Part shown: one piece after another, positions 37,400-47,520 of the stretch
Position numbering within the stretch: the first letter of the stretch is position 1
How the letters are laid out: each line of letters begins with the position of its first letter
Origin: Shinella kummerowiae
Lineage (GTDB): Bacteria > Pseudomonadota > Alphaproteobacteria > Rhizobiales > Rhizobiaceae
DNA length: 64,000 nt
Direction: 5' to 3'
Assembly: GCF_009827055.1 (NCBI RefSeq)
Contig: NZ_WUMK01000001.1
Coordinates: 682,001-746,000, forward strand
Notes under the pieces: model-generated
Told to the model about the DNA's origin: nothing
The model's input: only the letters and a program-made list of their open reading frames with translations
Databases searched by the model: none
Position numbers and translations under genes: made by a program

Positions 37400-38521
37400 A
37401 TGACCTCGCTCTTCGACCCTCTCAAGATCGGCGACATCCAGCTTGCAAACCGCATCGTCATGGCGCCGCTGACGCGCAACCGCTCCCCGGGCGCGGTTCC
37501 GAACACGCTGAACGCCGCCTATTACGAACAGCGCGCCTCTGCCGGCCTGCTGATCACCGAGGCAACCGCCATCTCCCACCAGGGTCAGGGCTACGCCGAC
37601 GTGCCAGGCCTCTACAAGCCGGAAGCGCTTGCAGGCTGGAAGCAGGTCACCGACGCCGTGCACAAGGCCGGCGGCAAGATCGTCGTGCAGATGTGGCATG
37701 TCGGCCGTATCTCGCATGACACGCTGCAGCCGGACGGCGGCAAGCCGGTCGCCCCGTCGGCGATCCGCGCCAAGTCGAAGACCTACCTGATCAATGCCGA
37801 TGGCTCGGGCAGCTTCGCCGAAACCTCCGAACCCCGCGCCCTGGAAAAGGATGAGCTTCCGGGCATCATCGAGGACTATCGCCGTGCCGCCCGCGCCGCC
37901 GTGGATGCCGGCTTCGATGGCGTCGAGATCCATGCCGCCAACGGCTACTTGCTCGACCAGTTCCTGCGCTCGGGCAGCAATGAGCGCACCGATGAATATG
38001 GCGGCTCGATCGAAAACCGCGCCCGCCTGCTCTTCCAGGTCGTCGATGCCATCACCAACGAGATCGGTGCCGGCCGCACCGCGATCCGCATCTCCCCGGT
38101 GACGCCGGCCAACGACGCCTTCGATCCGAACCCGCAGCCACTCTTCACCTATGTCGTAGAAGGGCTCGCGAAGTACGACCTCAGCTACATCCACATCATC
38201 GAAGGGGCCACGGGCGGCGCCCGTGATCACCAGCAGGGCGACACACCCTTCGACTATGCGGCACTCCGCGCCGCCTATCACAAGGCCGGCGGCAAGGCGG
38301 CCTGGATGGTCAACAACGGCTACAACCGCGAACTCGCCATCGACGCCGTGGAAGAAGGCAAGGCCGACCTCGTCGCCTTCGGCAAGCTCTTCATCGCCAA
38401 CCCGGACCTCGTTGAGCGCCTGAAGAACGACACCGTGCTGAACCCACCAGACCAGGCCACCTTCTACGGCGGCGGCGCCAAGGGCTACACCGACTATCCG
38501 GTCCTGGAAAACGTCGCCTGA
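37400..38521 (+). CDS. Old yellow enzyme family alkene reductase (NemA-like)
   Basis: A 373-residue FMN-dependent TIM-barrel ene-reductase. Signatures: LFDPLKIGDIQLANRIVMAPLTRNRS at the start, VVQMWHVGRISH, the active-site HAANGYLLDQFLRSGSNERTDEYGGSIENRARL and the FMN phosphate site LVAFGKLFIANPDLVERL. It reduces electrophilic alkenes such as enones, maleimides and nitro-esters in the family. GAAGAAGGA precedes the ATG. It is cotranscribed with an ArsR regulator, like E. coli nemR-nemA, suggesting an electrophile response. Confidence 0.93.
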   Translation: MTSLFDPLKIGDIQLANRIVMAPLTRNRSPGAVPNTLNAAYYEQRASAGLLITEATAISHQGQGYADVPGLYKPEALAGWKQVTDAVHKAGGKIVVQMWHVGRISHDTLQPDGGKPVAPSAIRAKSKTYLINADGSGSFAETSEPRALEKDELPGIIEDYRRAARAAVDAGFDGVEIHAANGYLLDQFLRSGSNERTDEYGGSIENRARLLFQVVDAITNEIGAGRTAIRISPVTPANDAFDPNPQPLFTYVVEGLAKYDLSYIHIIEGATGGARDHQQGDTPFDYAALRAAYHKAGGKAAWMVNNGYNRELAIDAVEEGKADLVAFGKLFIANPDLVERLKNDTVLNPPDQATFYGGGAKGYTDYPVLENVA

Positions 38522-38596
38522 CCACTTGCATGTCTGCAGCCGAGGCTTCCTCGGCTGCAGACGAAAGCGGGAATGAATCGAGGAAGGGCGCCTGTC

Positions 38597-38785
38597 ATGA
38601 GGGAATACAATGGCGAAGAGGCACTTTCGCGAACTCAAGTGTTGATCAAGATCAGGACGGATACCGAAACGTGGGAAACGGAGTTCAAGGACGAAGCAAC
38701 AGGCGAGACCTGGATTCTCGACTATCCCCACTCCCACCTGCATGGCGGCGGTAGTCCACGATTGAGAAAGACAGAGCGGAAATGA
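38597..38785 (+). CDS. Small Imm27-like immunity-type protein (orphan)
   Basis: A 62-residue protein, MREYNGEEALSRTQ at the start. Its second half, W-ETEFKDEATGETWILDYP then SHLHGGG-PRLRK, matches the hallmark of Imm27-type immunity proteins (W..x-Y/F-KD...G..W.L.YP.S..HGGG.P.L) as I remember it. Immunity proteins neutralise polymorphic toxins, but no toxin gene lies nearby. AGGAAGG lies upstream of the ATG at 38597 and a terminator follows, supporting an independent gene. Family assignment is moderate. Confidence 0.6.
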   Translation: MREYNGEEALSRTQVLIKIRTDTETWETEFKDEATGETWILDYPHSHLHGGGSPRLRKTERK

Positions 38786-38854
38786 GGCTCCGGCTTCGCC
38801 TGCATTTCCCGCCTGTATAAGGCGATCAGGCCCCTAGGGTCACGTTGCCGCCAA

Positions 38855-38892
38855 GCGCCCACGGTTTCCTCGTCCGTGGGCGTTTCCTTTTT
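38855..38892 (+). terminator. Intrinsic terminator after the Imm27-like gene
   Basis: Arms CGCCCACGG and CCGTGGGCG around a nine-base loop, followed by a T-rich tail (TTTCCTTTTT). It lies 53 bases before the antiporter start. Confidence 0.8.
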
Positions 38893-38945
38893 GCAGGGCT
38901 CGGCTACATCTACCTGTAGACATTTGCCGAGGAGCCCGCCCGCCC

Positions 38946-40040
38946 ATGCTCTCCAGCCTGCTGAAGGAACGTTTGCTGTTTGTCGGGCTCGCCGCCGCGA
39001 TCATCGCCTACGCGACGGAACACAGTTTGCTGGAGATGGGCCGCCTGCCGGTGCTCGTCGCGGCCTTCGCGCTGGTCGCCGCGATCATCCTCGTCTCCAC
39101 CCGTATTGCCCATCACGCCGAGATTCTCGCCTCCAAGGTCGGCGATCCCTATGGCACGATGATCCTGACGCTCGCCGCCGTGCTGGTCGAGGTGGTCGTG
39201 CTGGCGATCATGATGCAGGGCGAGACCTCGCCGACGCTGGTGCGCGACACGATCTATGCCGCCGTCATGCTCGACATCAACGGCATTCTCGGCCTTGCCG
39301 CGCTGCTCGGCGGCATCCGCCACGGCGAGCAGCCCTACAACGACGATTCGGCGCGGACCTACGGCGTGATGATCCTGACGGCCATGGGCATTTCCATGGT
39401 CGTGCCGGAATTCGTGCCGCGCGAGAGCTGGCACGTCTACTCCGCCTTCACCATCGGCGCGATGATTGCGCTCTATGCGCTCTTCCTGCGCATGCAGGTG
39501 GGCGCGCACAGCTATTTCTTCAGCTACGCCTATCCCCGCGCCGAGCGGAAGGGGAGCCTGCCGAGTGAGGCAACGGGCGAAAGCGAGCCAGCCACCGTGT
39601 CCATCGTCGTCATCATCGTCGGCGTGGTGCTGATCGGTGCTTTGGCGGAGGTGATGTCCGTGCTGCTCGGCGCCGGCCTCAAGGGCTCCGGCGCCCCGCC
39701 CGCGCTGATGGCCGTGGTGGTGGCGGCGATTTCCGCAGCACCGGAAATCCTGACCGCAATGCGGGCAGCACTCGCCAATCGCATGCAGTCCGTCGTCAAC
39801 ATCGCCATGGGCGCCTCGCTCTCGACGGTCATCCTCACGGTGCCCGTCATGGAGGCGATTGCGCTTTATACCGGCCAGCCGTTCATCATGGCCATGTCGC
39901 CGGCCCAGACGGTGATGGTGGCGATCACGCTGATCGTTGCCGCCATCAACCTCAATGACGGCGAAACGAATGCGATAGAGGGCATGACGCACTTCATCCT
40001 CTTCGCCACCTTCATCATGCTGACCTTGATCGGGCTTTGA
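38946..40040 (+). CDS. chaA: Calcium/sodium:proton antiporter ChaA-like
   Basis: A 364-residue CaCA-superfamily exchanger with about 10-11 spans. Both alpha repeats are visible: GDPYGTMILTLAAVLVEVVVL in the first half and SAAPEILTAMRAALANRMQSVVNIAMG in the second, containing the acidic residues that bind cations. ChaA exports Ca2+ or Na+/K+ in exchange for protons at alkaline pH. The ATG at 38946 gives the expected N-terminus. It stands alone after a terminator. Confidence 0.9.
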   Translation: MLSSLLKERLLFVGLAAAIIAYATEHSLLEMGRLPVLVAAFALVAAIILVSTRIAHHAEILASKVGDPYGTMILTLAAVLVEVVVLAIMMQGETSPTLVRDTIYAAVMLDINGILGLAALLGGIRHGEQPYNDDSARTYGVMILTAMGISMVVPEFVPRESWHVYSAFTIGAMIALYALFLRMQVGAHSYFFSYAYPRAERKGSLPSEATGESEPATVSIVVIIVGVVLIGALAEVMSVLLGAGLKGSGAPPALMAVVVAAISAAPEILTAMRAALANRMQSVVNIAMGASLSTVILTVPVMEAIALYTGQPFIMAMSPAQTVMVAITLIVAAINLNDGETNAIEGMTHFILFATFIMLTLIGL

Positions 40041-40091
40041 CGCCGCACCTATCGCATCGCAAAACCGCAGCACATATTTGCGCGCTCTGCG

Positions 40092-40343
40092 TCAGGGACG
40101 ATTATAGACGCGGGTCACGCCCTGGTAATATTCACCCGGATCGAAGCGCGTCGTGCGGGACTTCACCGGATTGTTGAAGAAGTAGTCGTAGAACGACATG
40201 TAGCGCGGGCCATCGCAGACCACGATGCTGCCGCGCGGGGCAGCGCCACTACGCTCGGCATATCCATCGCCATCCGCGGCAAAAGCGGACGTCGTGGTGG
40301 CAAGGGTCGCCAGGGCGAAAATGAGGAGTGACTTGGTTTTCAT
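40092..40343 (-). CDS. Small secreted hypothetical protein
   Basis: An 83-residue protein with a clear signal peptide (MKTKSLLIFALATLATTTSAFA, cut after AFA) and a mature part of about 61 residues containing VVCDGPRYMSFYDYFFNNP. GGAGCAGGA precedes the ATG at 40341-40343. I recognise it only as a rhizobial-type conserved small periplasmic protein of unknown function. Confidence 0.75.
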   Translation of the reverse strand: MKTKSLLIFALATLATTTSAFAADGDGYAERSGAAPRGSIVVCDGPRYMSFYDYFFNNPVKSRTTRFDPGEYYQGVTRVYNRP

Positions 40344-40417
40344 GGTCCTGCTCCGGTATTCATTGTCTCATCCACTATATCGGCACCGATGGCAAAAATT
40401 TCATGGGGGCCAAACAA

Positions 40418-40442
40418 AAAACCCGCCGTCGCCGGCGGGTTT
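40418..40442 (-). terminator. Intrinsic terminator after aatA
   Basis: Arms ACCCGCCG and CGGCGGGT with a short loop; on the minus strand the hairpin is followed by TTTTTTG. It lies 24 bases after the aatA stop codon. Confidence 0.85.
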
Positions 40443-40465
40443 CGAGATTAGTGGTGAAACACCCG

Positions 40466-41993
<1,528 letters not shown>

Positions 41994-42902
41994 ATGAGCG
42001 AAAGAAGCATTTTTTCGAATCTCGTCCGCCAGGCGGACGGCGCCTTCAGTGCGATCTATGGTCCATATCTGTTACAATCCGCACTTCAGCCGATTTTTGC
42101 CGAGCGGCCGGACGGCCGGTTGCAGATCGCCGTTCTGAAGGGCCTGATCCGTGCAAGCTCGCATGGCACCCCCTGCTCCCCCACGGATTTTTTCCAGAGC
42201 GTACCGGAAGACGAGCGCGTCGCCGTCGATGGCCTGTGCCGCAGCCTGCATATCCTGAATGCCGGAGCGCTCGGCCGCCGCGACGTCTCCCTCATCGTCA
42301 ACTTCCATCCCGGCCTGTACCTGACGCCCCAGGCCGTCCGCCAGGAGGTTGAACGCCTGCGTCTTGCCGCGCACGAGGCCGAGCTGCCGCCCGAGCGCAT
42401 AGCCTGCGAAATCCGCGAGCACGCCTATGATGATCGAGAGGTGCTGGCGGGTTTTTCGGCACGGTTGCATGAAGGTGGCTTTTCCATCGCCATCGACGAG
42501 TATACCGGCGAGGATCGCGATCTCGAGCGCCTGGAACGGTTTGCCCCGCAGTTCGTGACGTTCGATACGGCATGGCTGCACGGCTTCGTGGAAAACTCGG
42601 CCGGCCTCGCTCTGCTGCGCGTGCTCAACGGCCAGTTTTCCCACAAGAAAATCCGTACCATCGTCGCCGGTATCGAGGAGCCGGAAATGATCGCCCTGTG
42701 CCGCGACATGGGCGGCCCGCTGATGCAGGGTTATCTTCTGTCGCGCCCGGAACTTGCGCCGACGAGCTTCAATCTCACCTTCCCCGAACTGGAGGAGGAT
42801 ATGGCGCAACCGGTCCTCGAATCCGCCGGAGCAGGCGGTTTTCTGCCGGTCGAAATCCGGGCGACACGCCCCGTCCGCCAATTCGGAAAACGCGGCGCTT
42901 AA
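41994..42902 (+). CDS. EAL-domain protein with degenerate catalytic motif
   Basis: A 302-residue protein with the overall EAL phosphodiesterase fold (QPIFAERPDGRLQIAVLKGL, VSLIVNFHPG, ACEIREHAYDD, FSIAIDEYTGEDRDLERL, FVTFDTAW, LMQGYLLSRPEL). The EAL motif itself reads AVL, and DDFGTG reads DEYTGE, so key metal ligands are missing and cyclic-di-GMP hydrolysis is unlikely; it may bind the nucleotide or act structurally. The ATG at 41994 has GGATGG upstream. A CtrA-type site precedes it, hinting at cell-cycle control. Confidence 0.82.
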   Translation: MSERSIFSNLVRQADGAFSAIYGPYLLQSALQPIFAERPDGRLQIAVLKGLIRASSHGTPCSPTDFFQSVPEDERVAVDGLCRSLHILNAGALGRRDVSLIVNFHPGLYLTPQAVRQEVERLRLAAHEAELPPERIACEIREHAYDDREVLAGFSARLHEGGFSIAIDEYTGEDRDLERLERFAPQFVTFDTAWLHGFVENSAGLALLRVLNGQFSHKKIRTIVAGIEEPEMIALCRDMGGPLMQGYLLSRPELAPTSFNLTFPELEEDMAQPVLESAGAGGFLPVEIRATRPVRQFGKRGA

Positions 42903-43077
42903 GACGGCGCAGCGGTGCGCTCTATTCGCCGGAATGGCTTGAAAATCCGACCTTTTTCATTCGCCATCTTTTCGCCATAATAAATGTCGGCCCCTGCCGC
43001 AATTCGGTCCTTCTCGCGCCGACTTCGGCGGGCTTTTTCGTCCTCACAAGCGGAAAAGAGCAAGACAGGGGACGACG

Positions 43078-43278
43078 ATGTTCTGGGATGACGACAAGGT
43101 CGGCAGCAAGCGAAAGGCGCGCGAATCTCGCGCCATGTTCCTGATCGCCATGACGGCCCTCGCCGGCTGCGTCGCCATGGTCATCAGCCTCATGTCGCCG
43201 CCCGCGATCAATATCGACATGATCAAGACGTCTGGCATCGAGAAGACCAGCTCTTCGCACGCCACCACGCAAAATTGA
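43078..43278 (+). CDS. Small membrane protein, unknown
   Basis: A 66-residue protein with a basic N-terminus (MFWDDDKVGSKRKARESRA) and one membrane span (MFLIAMTALAGCVAMVISLM). GGGGACGACG precedes the ATG, supporting translation. No family recognised; context does not suggest a role. Confidence 0.6.
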   Translation: MFWDDDKVGSKRKARESRAMFLIAMTALAGCVAMVISLMSPPAINIDMIKTSGIEKTSSSHATTQN

Positions 43279-43352
43279 TGCCGCCCTGCCGGCGACGCTC
43301 TTGAAAGCCGTTCGGCTCTGGGCCAGTTAACGGCATTGGACGGGAGACGGCG

Positions 43353-44522
43353 ATGCGGCAGGAAAAACAGCGTTTGAAGACCACTCTGATGCGCGCAACG
43401 GCAGCTCTCTTTCTCGCCGCAACGCTTGCAGCCGCTTCGGCCGAAGCCGAAACCCGCGAATTCCCCAGCAAAAAAGCCACCCTCATCGTCGAGACGCTGG
43501 CGACCGGGCTCAACCAGCCCTGGTCCGTCGAAGCCCTGCCCGACGGCGCCTATCTCGTTTCGGAAAAAGGTGGCACGCTGCGCCTGGTGCGCGGCCACCA
43601 GATTTCTGCACCGATCAGTGGTGTGCCCGAGGTTGCAACGACCGGCCAGGGCGGCCTGCTCGATATCGCTCTTGCTCCCGATTTTGCCACCAGCCGTATC
43701 CTCTACCTGACCTACAGCGCCCGCGGCGACGGCGGCTCGGGCACGGCGCTCGCCAAGGCGAAGCTCTCGGCCGACGGCACGAGGCTCGAGGACACGACGC
43801 GCCTCTTCCTGATGAGCCGCCTTACCCCGCGTGGCCAGCATTTCGGCTCGCGCATCGCCGTCGCCGAGGACGGCAGCCTGTTCTTCGGCATCGGTGATCG
43901 CGGCGAAGGTGAGCGTGCGCAGGATCCGCGTGATCACGCCGGCGCCATCCTGCATATCAATCCGGACGGCAGCCCGCATGCCGACAATCCCTTCCTCGGC
44001 ACCACCGCAGGGCTGGCGGAAATCTGGTCGAAGGGGCACCGCAACCCGCAGGGCCTGACCATCGACCCCAAGGACGGCACGCTGCTTTCGGCAGAACACG
44101 GCGCGCGCGGCGGCGACGAGATCAACAACCCGCAGCCCGGCCGCAACTATGGCTGGCCGCTCGTCTCCTTCGGCCGGCATTACTCCGGGGCGGAATTCGA
44201 TCTCGGCTCTGCAGCGAAAGGCTACGAACCACCGCTCTATTACTGGGATCCCTCCATCGCGCCGGGCGCCATCGCCGTCTATCGTGGCGCGATGTTCCCG
44301 GAATGGGATGGCAACCTCATCGTCGGCGCGCTCAAATATCAGCTCGTCGCCCGCCTCGAACGGGATGAAAGCGGCGCGATCATTTCCGAGGAGCGGCTGT
44401 TCGACGGCGAACTTGGCCGCATCCGCGATGTGGTCGTGGCGCCGGATGGCGCGCTCCTTCTCCTGACGGACGACCCGCAAGGTTCGTTGCTGCGCGTCTC
44501 CCGCGCGACGGCGACGGACTGA
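43353..44522 (+). CDS. PQQ-dependent soluble aldose sugar dehydrogenase (YliI/Asd type)
   Basis: A 389-residue secreted beta-propeller enzyme. The signal peptide ends near AEA (residues 29-31). Family signatures: GLNQPWSVEALPDGAYLVSEKGG, TGQGGLLDIALAPDF, SRLTPRGQHFGSRIAV with the catalytic His, WSKGHRNPQGLTID, and EHGARGGDEINNPQPGRNYGWP which binds PQQ and Ca2+. It oxidises aldoses in the periplasm with PQQ as cofactor; no PQQ synthesis genes are in the window. The ATG at 43353 has a GGGAG-like site upstream. Confidence 0.92.
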   Translation: MRQEKQRLKTTLMRATAALFLAATLAAASAEAETREFPSKKATLIVETLATGLNQPWSVEALPDGAYLVSEKGGTLRLVRGHQISAPISGVPEVATTGQGGLLDIALAPDFATSRILYLTYSARGDGGSGTALAKAKLSADGTRLEDTTRLFLMSRLTPRGQHFGSRIAVAEDGSLFFGIGDRGEGERAQDPRDHAGAILHINPDGSPHADNPFLGTTAGLAEIWSKGHRNPQGLTIDPKDGTLLSAEHGARGGDEINNPQPGRNYGWPLVSFGRHYSGAEFDLGSAAKGYEPPLYYWDPSIAPGAIAVYRGAMFPEWDGNLIVGALKYQLVARLERDESGAIISEERLFDGELGRIRDVVVAPDGALLLLTDDPQGSLLRVSRATATD

Positions 44523-44616
44523 CACCAAACCCGGCTTGCGTAAAATTCGGGCAGCTGCTAGCAGGCGGCAAGGCGCTTTCGCGCCCGATTTCCTCCCAAT
44601 CCGGGTCAAAAGAGAC

Positions 44617-45519
44617 ATGACGCGCGTTCAGGCGAACACTCTTCTATTGCTGGCCGGCGCCATCTGGGGCGCAGGCTTCATCGCCCAGTCGACGGCAATG
44701 GAGACACTCGGGCCGATCTGGTTCATCGGCCTGCGCTTTGCCGTCGCCACGCTTGTCGCCCTGCCCTTCGCACTCTGGGAGAAGGCGCACGCGGATGGTC
44801 CCATCAGGCCAAACGACATTGGCGGCTTCATCCTGACCGGCCTCGCTCTCTTTGCCGCGGCCGCCTTTCAGCAGGTCGGCCTGCTCACCACGACCGTCAC
44901 GAATTCCGGCTTCCTCACCGGCCTCTATGTCGTCTTCACACCCATCCTCACCGTGCTGCTGCTGCGCCGCCGGCCGCACTGGGTCATCTGGCCCGCTGCC
45001 TTGCTGGCGTCCTTCGGCATCTTCCTCCTGTCCGGGGGCACGTTCGCCGCGCTGACACTCGGCGACATGCTCACCATCGTCTGCGCGGTCCTATGGTCCG
45101 TGCAGATGATCTGCGTCGGCGTTTTTTCCGGCCGATCCGGCCGACCGGTCGCGCTCTCCCTCGTACAGTTTTCGGTCTGCGCGGTGCTCGGCTGTGCGGC
45201 CGGCCTGCTGTTCGAACCGATCAGCCTGGCGGCGATCAAGGGCGCGCTGCCGGAAATCCTCTATGCCGGCTTCTTCTCGAGCGGCCTGGCCTTCATTTTC
45301 CAGAACGTCGCCCAGCGCTATACGACAGCCCCGCAAGCCGCCATTTTCCTGTCCAGCGAGGCGCTTTTCGCCGCGCTCTTCGGTGTGCTCCTGCTCGGCG
45401 AGACGATCAGCCCCGCCGGCTACGTCGGCTGCGCCATCATCTTCGTTGCAATGCTTGCCGTAGAACTCTTGCCGGTGTTGCTGCGCGAACGGCACCAGGG
45501 CACGCCCGTCGAAGTATGA
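44617..45519 (+). CDS. EamA-family (DMT) transporter
   Basis: A 300-residue inner-membrane protein with ten spans in two EamA repeats: LLLLAGAIWGAGFIAQSTAMETLGPIWFIGLRF at the start and the second beginning near LGDMLTIVCAVLWSVQMICVGVF. AIFLSSEALFAALFGVLLLGETISPAGYVGC is the conserved C-terminal repeat end. Such transporters export amino acids or metabolites; substrate unknown. The ATG at 44617 is preferred to an upstream in-frame start. Confidence 0.9.
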   Translation: MTRVQANTLLLLAGAIWGAGFIAQSTAMETLGPIWFIGLRFAVATLVALPFALWEKAHADGPIRPNDIGGFILTGLALFAAAAFQQVGLLTTTVTNSGFLTGLYVVFTPILTVLLLRRRPHWVIWPAALLASFGIFLLSGGTFAALTLGDMLTIVCAVLWSVQMICVGVFSGRSGRPVALSLVQFSVCAVLGCAAGLLFEPISLAAIKGALPEILYAGFFSSGLAFIFQNVAQRYTTAPQAAIFLSSEALFAALFGVLLLGETISPAGYVGCAIIFVAMLAVELLPVLLRERHQGTPVEV

Positions 45520-45933
45520 CGCCCTCCCCGCTGCTGCCGGTGTCTTCGGCGGCGCAATATAAGTCGTACCAGAACTGCGGCCGGCCCAGGGAATCTGCGG
45601 GATTTTTTGGCAATCGCCCGGAATTTGACCAAAGTGAGGCGCGGCCAAGTTGCGCCAAAACTTTTGCTTGCCAATTTAATGTAAACGCATCACTCTTGCG
45701 CCGTTCGGGCAATTTGCGAACACGGGAAGACCTTGAATAAAAGCGCGCCGGAGACGCGAAATAATTCCGGGCAGCCAATATCCGGATGATCCTATGGATC
45801 ATGCGGTTGGCTGGCTGCGGTGAAAACGGGACCCTTTCCTCAACCTCGAGAACTGCCTGCCTAACGCCCCTCGGGGCAAAACTGATATGCTGCCCGCCGC
45901 CAATATACGGGCAGTGAGAAAAGGACCTGACGC
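45520..45933. other. 414-base stretch without a gene before the cold-shock gene
   Basis: No convincing protein gene or tRNA is present. It contains a long stem-loop at 45772-45813 (arms CAGCCAA, CCG and ATGATCC pairing with GGATCAT, CGG and TTGGCTG) and two hairpins close to the cold-shock gene (45866-45877 and 45890-45914). A reading frame on the minus strand at 45437-45802 overlaps the transporter and was not believed. Confidence 0.5.
45866..45914 (+). promoter_or_regulatory. Structured leader of the cold-shock gene
   Basis: Two hairpins, GCCCC/GGGGC and CTGCCCG/CGGGCAG, end 19 bases before the ATG and next to the AAAAGGA ribosome-binding site. Cold-shock genes commonly have temperature-responsive leaders, so a thermosensing role is an inference only. 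Confidence 0.4.
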
Positions 45934-46149
45934 ATGGCCGAGACTGGCACTGTTAAATTCTTCAACACCGAGAAGGGCTTTGGCTTCATCAAGCCCGACA
46001 ACGGTGGTGCGGACATCTTCGTACACATTTCTGCTGTACAGGCTTCCGGCCTGAACGGCCTTTCCGAAAATCAGAAGGTAAGCTTCGACACGGAACCCGA
46101 TCGCCGCGGCAAAGGGCCGAAGGCGGTTAACCTGCAGATCGACGGCTGA
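45934..46149 (+). CDS. CspA-family cold-shock protein
   Basis: A 71-residue OB-fold RNA chaperone that melts mRNA structure. Both nucleic-acid binding motifs are present: KGFGFIKPD (RNP1-like) and DIFVHISAV (RNP2-like). AAAAGGA lies eight bases before the ATG. The length equals the family standard. The leader is structured and an intrinsic terminator follows, so it is a single-gene unit. Confidence 0.96.
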   Translation: MAETGTVKFFNTEKGFGFIKPDNGGADIFVHISAVQASGLNGLSENQKVSFDTEPDRRGKGPKAVNLQIDG

Positions 46150-46178
46150 GCCGGCGCTTTCAGGATTTTCAAGTTGGA

Positions 46179-46203
46179 GCCCGGCAGCGATGCCGGGTTT
46201 TTT
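46179..46203 (+). terminator. Intrinsic terminator after the cold-shock gene
   Basis: Arms CCCGGCA and TGCCGGG around a four-base loop, followed by TTTTTT. It lies 30 bases after the stop codon. Confidence 0.9.
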
Positions 46204-46285
46204 CGTTCAGCCTCCGTTCAGCCTTGTTCTTCTAGTTTGCTCTCGTCATCTACCGGCGATGGGCCGGATCCAAAGGAACGACGTC

Positions 46286-46747
46286 ATGAACAAAGTCATC
46301 AAGACAATCGTGCTGTCGCTTGCCGTCGCAGCCTCGACGCTCACCGCAACCGCGGGCGTCTCTGAAGCGCGCGATCGCAATCGTGACGGCTACTGGCGCG
46401 AAGGCGACGACTATCAGTATCGCAAGCCGCGGCGCCACCGCGACCGCGACCATAACTACGGCCGCGATGCCGCCATCGGCGGCGCGCTCGGCCTCGCCAC
46501 CGGCGTCATCATCGGCGGCGCGCTGGCCTCCCAGCCGCGCTACGAAGAACGCCGCTACGTGGAGCCGGATTATTATCCCGAGCCCGAGCCGCGCGTGATC
46601 TACCGCCGTCCGGTGGTCGTGGAAAGCTATGAGCCGTGGACCCGGGCCTGGTACGATTACTGCGCGCAGCGCTACCGCTCGTTCAACCCCAGCACCGGCA
46701 CTTTCGTCGGTTATGACGGCCGCGAGCATTTCTGCAACGCAGGCTGA
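46286..46747 (+). CDS. BA14K-family exported protein
   Basis: A 153-residue protein with a signal peptide (KVIKTIVLSLAVAASTLTATAG) and an Arg/Asp/His-rich mature region, then a hydrophobic glycine-rich span (AIGGALGLATGVIIGGALA). The C-terminus WYDYCAQRYRSFNPSTGTFVGYDGREHFC is the BA14K signature. BA14K proteins, first seen as Brucella immunogens, are lectin-like surface proteins. The ATG at 46286 has AAAGGA upstream. A bidirectional terminator follows. Confidence 0.9.
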   Translation: MNKVIKTIVLSLAVAASTLTATAGVSEARDRNRDGYWREGDDYQYRKPRRHRDRDHNYGRDAAIGGALGLATGVIIGGALASQPRYEERRYVEPDYYPEPEPRVIYRRPVVVESYEPWTRAWYDYCAQRYRSFNPSTGTFVGYDGREHFCNAG

Positions 46748-46766
46748 GATCAAACCGGTCAAAATC

Positions 46767-46799
46767 AAAAGGCGGGCGCCGCGCGGCGCCCGCCTTTTT
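46767..46799. terminator. Bidirectional terminator
   Basis: A 12-base-pair GC stem (GGCGGGCGCCG pairing with CGGCGCCCGCC) flanked by AAAA on the left and TTTTT on the right, ending the BA14K gene and the convergent hydrolase gene. Confidence 0.9.
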
Positions 46800-46804
46800 G
46801 TTGT

Positions 46805-47452
46805 TTAAAGCCCGCGCAGGAACGGATTGGTGCGCCGCTCCTCGCCGATCTTGCCGCCCGGCCCGTGGCCGCAGAGGAAACCAACCTCGTCGCCGAGCGG
46901 GAAAACCTTGTCGCGGATCGACTCCAGCAATTGCTGATGATTGCCGCCCGGCAGGTCGGTGCGCCCGATCGAGCCCTGGAAGAGCACGTCGCCGAGATGG
47001 GCCACACCCTGCTTGCGGTGGAAGTAGATGACATGGCCCGGCGCATGACCCGGCGTGTGATAGACCTCGAATTCGTGATCGCCGAAAGAGACCTTGTCAC
47101 CGTCTTCCAACCAGCGGTCCGGTACGACATTCATCACCTTCATCGGCACGCCGAACATCGAGGCCTGCGCCTCCAGTCGCTGCAGCAGCGAGAGATCGTC
47201 CTTGTGCGGGCCGACAATCTCGAGCCCGAGCGCGTCCTTCAGTTCCTTGGCACCGCCGGCATGATCGATGTGGCCGTGGGTAAGCCAGATCGCCTTCAGC
47301 GTGATACCATTGTCCTTCACCGTCTGCAGGATCACCTCGACATCGCCGCCCGGATCGACGACGACACCCTCTTTGGTCTCCGTATCGAAGAGAATGGTGC
47401 AGTTCTGCTGAAAGGGAGTGACGGGAATGATGCCCGCCTGAAGCATGCCCAT
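46805..47452 (-). CDS. Metallo-beta-lactamase fold hydrolase (glyoxalase II-like)
   Basis: A 215-residue protein of the GloB/YcbL type. The metal motif THGHIDHAGG (H-x-H-x-D-H) is at about residue 58; further ligands are HTPGHAPGHV, LGDVLFQGSIGRTDLPGG and CGHGPGG. It probably hydrolyses a thioester such as S-lactoylglutathione, though the short C-terminus lacks the full glutathione-binding domain of GloB. AGGACCCC precedes the ATG at 47450-47452. Confidence 0.92.
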   Translation of the reverse strand: MGMLQAGIIPVTPFQQNCTILFDTETKEGVVVDPGGDVEVILQTVKDNGITLKAIWLTHGHIDHAGGAKELKDALGLEIVGPHKDDLSLLQRLEAQASMFGVPMKVMNVVPDRWLEDGDKVSFGDHEFEVYHTPGHAPGHVIYFHRKQGVAHLGDVLFQGSIGRTDLPGGNHQQLLESIRDKVFPLGDEVGFLCGHGPGGKIGEERRTNPFLRGL

Positions 47453-47520
47453 GGGGTCCTCGCTCGGTTGCCGCGTTGCGCCTGATATAGCCGCAAGGGC
47501 GAACGAAGACCAAGCGCGAA

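Noticed and set aside
45437-45802. A 121-residue minus-strand frame overlapping the EamA gene end.
   Set aside because: No ribosome-binding site, no recognisable domain, and it overlaps a real gene.
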